This document shows positions 4,678 to 7,735 of a stretch of DNA of 7,735 nt, one piece after another. The notes below the pieces were generated by a model. It was given only the letters and a program-made list of their open reading frames with translations. It did not search any database and was not told where the DNA came from. The stretch's first letter is position 1. Every line of letters starts with the position of its first letter. A program made the translations under genes and the position numbers. The stretch comes from Burkholderiales bacterium (GTDB lineage Bacteria; Pseudomonadota; Gammaproteobacteria; Burkholderiales; Burkholderiaceae_C): positions 1 to 7,735 of the forward strand of contig JANXTP010000058.1 of NCBI GenBank assembly GCA_025352345.1, given 5' to 3'.

Positions 4678-6063
4678 ATGAGTTCCAAGCCCTACGCCGC
4701 CCGGCGCGCTCAGCTGGCCGAGCGACTGCGCGCCGCCGGCAGTGGCGTGGCCCTGCTGCCCACCGCACCGGAACGCCCGCGCAATGCCGACAGCGACCAC
4801 CCTTACCGCCACGACAGTCATTTCCACCATCTGACCGACTTCGACGAGCCGCAGGCTTGGCTGGTGCTGCGCAGTGATGGACACAGCACCTTGTTCTGCC
4901 GCCCGGCCGACCCGGAGCACGCGGTGTGGCACGGACACCGGCTCGGCACCGAGGCGGCGCCGGAGGTGCTGGGCGTCGATGCAGCGCTGCCGATCGGCAG
5001 CCTGAACGAGGCCATGCCTGCGCTGCTGGCAGGCCAGGGCGCGGTGTGGTTCCCCTTCGGACGCCATCCCGAGTTACCCGGGCAGATCGAGGGCTGGCTG
5101 GCCACGCTGCGGACGCAGGAACGCCGCGGCATCGAATGTCCGACGCAGTGCCGCGACCTGCATCCGCTGATCGCCGAGATGCGGCTGGTCAAGGACGCCG
5201 GCGAGCTGGCGACGATGCGCCGCGCGGCGTCGATTTCCGCCGCTGCGCACCGGCGTGCGATGCGCTACTGCGCGCAGCGCTTCCGGCAGGGTGCCTCGGC
5301 GGTGCACGAGTACGAGATCGAGGCCGAGCTGCTGCACGAATTCCGCCGCCACGGCGCGCAAAGCACGGCCTACCCGAGCATCGTCGCCGCCGGCGCCAAC
5401 GCCTGCGTGCTGCACCATCCGGCGGGCCCCGCACGCTTGCTGCCCGACGAGCTGTGCCTGGTCGATGCGGGCTGCGAACTCGATGGCTACGCCAGCGACA
5501 TCACCCGCACCTTCCCGGCCAACGGCTGCTTCAGCGGACCGCAGCGCACGCTGTACGAACTGGTGCTGGCCGCGCAGCAGGCCGCGATCGATGCGACAAG
5601 GCCTGGTCTGCGCCAGCGCGATGCGCACCATGCGGCCGTGCGCGTTCTGGCGCAGGGCCTGCTCGACCTCGGCCTGCTGTCGCGCGAGACCCATGGCGGG
5701 GTCGACGACGTGATCGCCAGCGCCGCATACCGGGCCTTCTACATGCACGGCACCGGGCACTGGCTGGGGCGCGATGTACACGACGTCGGCGAGTACCTGT
5801 CGCAGGGTGAAGCCCCGATCGAGCAGCCCGACGGTCTGGGCGGCACGGTGGTCAAGCGGCCGTCACGGGTGCTTTGCCCCGGCATGGTGGTGACGCTGGA
5901 GCCCGGCCTGTACGTGCGGCCCGCGCCCGGTGTGCCCGAGCGCTACTGGAACATCGGCATCCGGGTGGAAGACGACGCCATCGTCACCGACAGCGGCTGC
6001 GAACTGATCAGCCGCGGCGTGCCGGTGGAGCCGGACGAGATCGAAGCGTGGATGCGCGACTGA
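4678..6063 (+). CDS. pepP: Xaa-Pro aminopeptidase (aminopeptidase P, M24B family)
   Basis: Cytoplasmic dinuclear-metal (usually Mn) peptidase that removes an N-terminal residue preceding proline. The ATG at 4678 gives 461 residues (E. coli PepP 441). The N-terminal creatinase-like domain (about 1-165) contains the PepP pattern RPRNADSDHPYRHDSHFHHLTDF (33-55). The C-terminal pita-bread domain carries all five metal ligands: Asp263 (LVDAG), Asp274 (SDITRTF), His361 (HGTGHWLG), Glu408 (LEPGLY) and Glu431 (GIRVED). His357 and His368 are the usual proton-transfer and substrate histidines. An in-frame GTG at 4642 with a good ribosome site would lengthen it by 12 residues; ATG 4678 was preferred because the alignment with E. 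coli PepP begins there. The ubiquinone hydroxylase gene follows after 73 bases, the same order as pepP-ubiH in E. coli. Its role in quinone synthesis is not established, so the linkage may reflect co-transcription only. Confidence 0.95.
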   Translation: MSSKPYAARRAQLAERLRAAGSGVALLPTAPERPRNADSDHPYRHDSHFHHLTDFDEPQAWLVLRSDGHSTLFCRPADPEHAVWHGHRLGTEAAPEVLGVDAALPIGSLNEAMPALLAGQGAVWFPFGRHPELPGQIEGWLATLRTQERRGIECPTQCRDLHPLIAEMRLVKDAGELATMRRAASISAAAHRRAMRYCAQRFRQGASAVHEYEIEAELLHEFRRHGAQSTAYPSIVAAGANACVLHHPAGPARLLPDELCLVDAGCELDGYASDITRTFPANGCFSGPQRTLYELVLAAQQAAIDATRPGLRQRDAHHAAVRVLAQGLLDLGLLSRETHGGVDDVIASAAYRAFYMHGTGHWLGRDVHDVGEYLSQGEAPIEQPDGLGGTVVKRPSRVLCPGMVVTLEPGLYVRPAPGVPERYWNIGIRVEDDAIVTDSGCELISRGVPVEPDEIEAWMRD

Positions 6064-6124
6064 GTGGTGCGCCAACCGAAGGGACTCTCGCCCGCACTAC
6101 GATGCGCGAGCTGCACAACTTGCC

Positions 6125-6129
6125 GGTGA
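6125..6129 (+). promoter_or_regulatory. Possible ribosome binding site of the UbiH-type gene
   Basis: GGTGA, a match to the 3' half of the extended Shine-Dalgarno sequence, lies 7 bases before GTG 6137. It is modest but is the only such site near the start. Confidence 0.35.
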
Positions 6130-6136
6130 AAGCGAC

Positions 6137-7399
6137 GTGACTGCCCTCGAATCTGCCCCGCCCTCTGCTGCATCGGTGGTCAACCGTCCGCTGCGGCTGG
6201 CCGTCGTCGGCGCCGGGCCGGTGGGCCTGTCGCTCGCGTTACAGGCCGCACGGGCGCTGCCGCTGGCGCAGATCAGCCTGTTCGACACCCGGGCGTTCGA
6301 TGCCGATGTGTCCGGCGACCCGCGCACGCTGGCGATGTCGCTCGGCAGCGTGCAACTGTTGCAGCGCCTGGGCGCCTGGCGCGACGAGGTGGCGCAGCCG
6401 ATCACCGAAGTGCATGTGTCGCAGCAGGTGCCGTCGCTCGTGGGCCTGGTCGGCGGGATCGTCGGCGCGTGGCTCGGGCGCCCGTTCGATGAACCGCAGG
6501 TGCGCATCCGCGCGTCGGACACTGGCGTGGCGATGCTGGGGGCGGTGCTTTCTTACGGCAGCGTCACCGCCGCGCTGCAACAAGCGTGGATGCAAGCGAG
6601 TGACGCCGAACCGCATCGACTGGTCAGCCGGTTCGCCACGCCGGTGCGTTCGTTGAAAGCGCTGGGCTCGGGCGGTGTCGAGGTCGACGCCGACATCGCC
6701 GAGGCCTTCGATCTGGCAGTGATCGCCGAAGGCGGCGTCTTCGCCGAGCAGGCGCGCAAGGCGATCACGCGCGACTATGGCCAGGTGGCCTGGGTGGGCC
6801 ATGTGACGCTGGACGGCGCTCGTGCTGGCGTGGCCTACGAGCGCTTCACCCGCCACGGCCCAGCCGCGCTGCTGCCCTTGGCGCCCGGCCGTGCCGCGCT
6901 GGTGTGGTGTGTCGCCGGCGACGACGACCCAGTGGCCGAACTGAACGACGCGCAGCGCTGCAGCGTGCTGAACACGATCTTCCCGGCCGAGGCGGGCCGC
7001 ATCACCGACATCAGCTCCATGAAGCGCTTTCCCTTAGGCTTGAACGCCGAACGCAGCCTGACGGGCGATGCGGACGGCCACATCGTGCGCATCGGCAACG
7101 CCGCGCAAACGCTGCATCCGGTGGCGGGGCAGGGGCTGAACCTCGGCTTGCGCGACGCCTTCGTGCTGGTGCGCGCGCTGTCGCGTTCGGCCGATGTGGA
7201 TCAGGCGTTGCGCAGGCTGAATCGACAGCGCGCCCCCGATCGCTGGGCGACGATCGCTGCGACCGATTTCCTCGCGCGCAGCTTCACCTGGCAGTTTCCG
7301 GGCGCCGGCACGGCGCGCGGTCTGGGGCTGGCGGCCTTGCAGACGGTCTCGCCGCTGAAGTCGGCGCTGACGCGGCAGATGATGTACGGGCAGCGCTGA
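6137..7399 (+). CDS. ubiH: FAD-dependent ubiquinone-biosynthesis hydroxylase, UbiH/UbiF/COQ6 family
   Basis: Flavoprotein monooxygenase that hydroxylates the aromatic ring of ubiquinone precursors, probably at the inner face of the cytoplasmic membrane. It has 420 residues from GTG 6137. The N-terminal FAD fold is VVGAGPVGLSLAL (23-35), followed by the acidic end of strand 2 at Asp50 and the DPRTLAMS segment (61-68). The middle motif, usually ADG, reads AEGG (197-200). The C-terminal FAD motif RIGNAAQTLHPVAGQGLNLG (318-337) has GN where most family members have GD; E. coli UbiH also has GN. A hydrophobic glycine-rich stretch at 101-114 looks like an insert. Position behind pepP mirrors the E. 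coli pepP-ubiH pair. Which ring carbon it acts on cannot be told from sequence, so the symbol rests on motif and context; ubiF or ubiI function is possible. Its stop lies 4 bases from the convergent ptsI stop. Confidence 0.88.
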   Translation: MTALESAPPSAASVVNRPLRLAVVGAGPVGLSLALQAARALPLAQISLFDTRAFDADVSGDPRTLAMSLGSVQLLQRLGAWRDEVAQPITEVHVSQQVPSLVGLVGGIVGAWLGRPFDEPQVRIRASDTGVAMLGAVLSYGSVTAALQQAWMQASDAEPHRLVSRFATPVRSLKALGSGGVEVDADIAEAFDLAVIAEGGVFAEQARKAITRDYGQVAWVGHVTLDGARAGVAYERFTRHGPAALLPLAPGRAALVWCVAGDDDPVAELNDAQRCSVLNTIFPAEAGRITDISSMKRFPLGLNAERSLTGDADGHIVRIGNAAQTLHPVAGQGLNLGLRDAFVLVRALSRSADVDQALRRLNRQRAPDRWATIAATDFLARSFTWQFPGAGTARGLGLAALQTVSPLKSALTRQMMYGQR

Positions 7400-7407
7400 A
7401 GCTTCAG
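7396..7407. repeat. 12-bp palindrome joining the stop codons of the UbiH-type gene and ptsI
   Basis: CTGAAGCTTCAG is a perfect palindrome holding both convergent stop codons (7397-7399 plus, 7404-7406 minus). As RNA it could form only a 4-bp stem with a 4-base loop, and there is no T-tract. It is a weak candidate for a bidirectional transcription end and may be coincidental. Confidence 0.3.
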
Positions 7408-7735
7408 ACTGCGGGCTGCGGATCGAGCACAACCCGGCCCGCGGCCGCGGCACGCAGGCGCTCGCAGCCGGCCCACACATCCTCGGAGCGGAATGCGCCC
7501 TCGATCAACGGCAGCAGGCGCTTGCTGTTGGCACGCAAGATGATCTGCTTGACCGACGCGATCTGCGACGGATGCATTGAAAAGCTGCGCAGACCCATGG
7601 CCAGCAGCACCTCGGTGAACGCGGCGTCGCCGGCCATCTCACCGCACACGCTGACAGACTTGCCCGCCTTCCTCGCCTGGCGGATCACGCTTTCGATCAG
7701 CGTGAGCACCGCCGGATGCCAGGGGTCGTACAGGT
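7404..7735 (-). CDS. ptsI: Phosphoenolpyruvate-protein phosphotransferase (PTS enzyme I), C-terminal fragment
   Basis: Enzyme I starts the PTS phosphorelay by taking phosphate from phosphoenolpyruvate and passing it to HPr. Only the last 110 codons are visible; the rest lies beyond the right edge (family length about 570-590). The fragment belongs to the PEP-binding TIM barrel: LYDPWHPAVL, then AGKSVSVCGEMAGD with the catalytic general-acid cysteine (codon complement of 7644-7646), then MGLRSFSMHPSQI, a near-exact family signature. The tail RLLPLIEGAF...DPQPAV is normal for the C-terminus. In betaproteobacteria enzyme I often serves regulatory or limited sugar PTS systems, but ptsH and EII genes are not in view. 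It converges on the hydroxylase gene with a 4-base gap. Confidence 0.93.
   Translation of the reverse strand, partial: LYDPWHPAVLTLIESVIRQARKAGKSVSVCGEMAGDAAFTEVLLAMGLRSFSMHPSQIASVKQIILRANSKRLLPLIEGAFRSEDVWAGCERLRAAAAGRVVLDPQPAV

Noticed and set aside
4519..5067. Extension of the CDF frame upstream to 5067
   Set aside because: The extra 183 codons run antisense through pepP. The DmeF-like N-terminus begins at the ATG at 4518.
5074..5781. 235-codon open frame on the minus strand opposite pepP
   Set aside because: It is antisense to the metal-binding domain of pepP and has no plausible start context.
6098..6103. TACGAT as a -10 element for an independent promoter of the UbiH-type gene
   Set aside because: It matches only 4 of 6 positions and no -35 element is found at 16-18 bases. 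Co-transcription with pepP across the 73-base gap is simpler.
1..7735. Search for tRNA or rRNA genes, CRISPR arrays, insertion sequences, attachment sites and defence genes
   Set aside because: No cloverleaf-like segment, spaced repeat array, transposase motif or terminal inverted repeat was recognised by eye. Nearly the whole window is explained by seven conserved genes.

Overview
The window is a stretch of GC-rich proteobacterial chromosome. Its gene content and protein style point to a betaproteobacterium, most likely Burkholderiales. That assignment is inferred from protein features (a tkt-gap pair, a MurU-like nucleotidyltransferase, pepP next to a UbiH-type hydroxylase, PtsI); no taxonomic marker is present. 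I see six protein genes and one partial seventh, packed densely. There are no RNA genes, insertion sequences, CRISPR arrays or phage genes, and no gene-free stretch longer than 160 bases.

Left part (1-2650, minus strand): transketolase (tkt) is followed after 50 bases by class I glyceraldehyde-3-phosphate dehydrogenase (gap, cut by the left edge). They look like one transcription unit feeding the pentose phosphate / Calvin-type sugar interconversions and lower glycolysis. The stop codon of tkt lies in the loop of a small perfect hairpin.

Centre (2651-4518): a 120-base divergent region holds a 13-bp perfect palindrome (two CTAG cores) overlapping candidate promoter elements. It separates tkt from a plus-strand nucleotidyltransferase resembling MurU, which acts in cell-wall MurNAc recycling. 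The 3' end of that gene overlaps, tail to tail by 34 bases, a minus-strand cation diffusion facilitator of the DmeF (Co/Ni efflux) type with a 14-histidine loop.

Right part (4519-7735): a 159-base divergent region leads to pepP (aminopeptidase P) and a UbiH/UbiF/COQ6-family ubiquinone hydroxylase, both on the plus strand. The pepP-ubiH order matches the known Escherichia coli arrangement. Four bases after the hydroxylase stop comes the 3' end of a minus-strand ptsI (PTS enzyme I), cut by the right edge.

The genes are housekeeping or common accessory functions, and I see no convincing undescribed multi-gene system. The points most worth checking are the murU start and its GTGA-coupled mini-ORF, the palindrome in the tkt/murU intergenic region, the hydrophobic insert in the UbiH-type protein, the HxxxH metal site plus histidine loop in the CDF transporter, and a possibly leaderless pepP.
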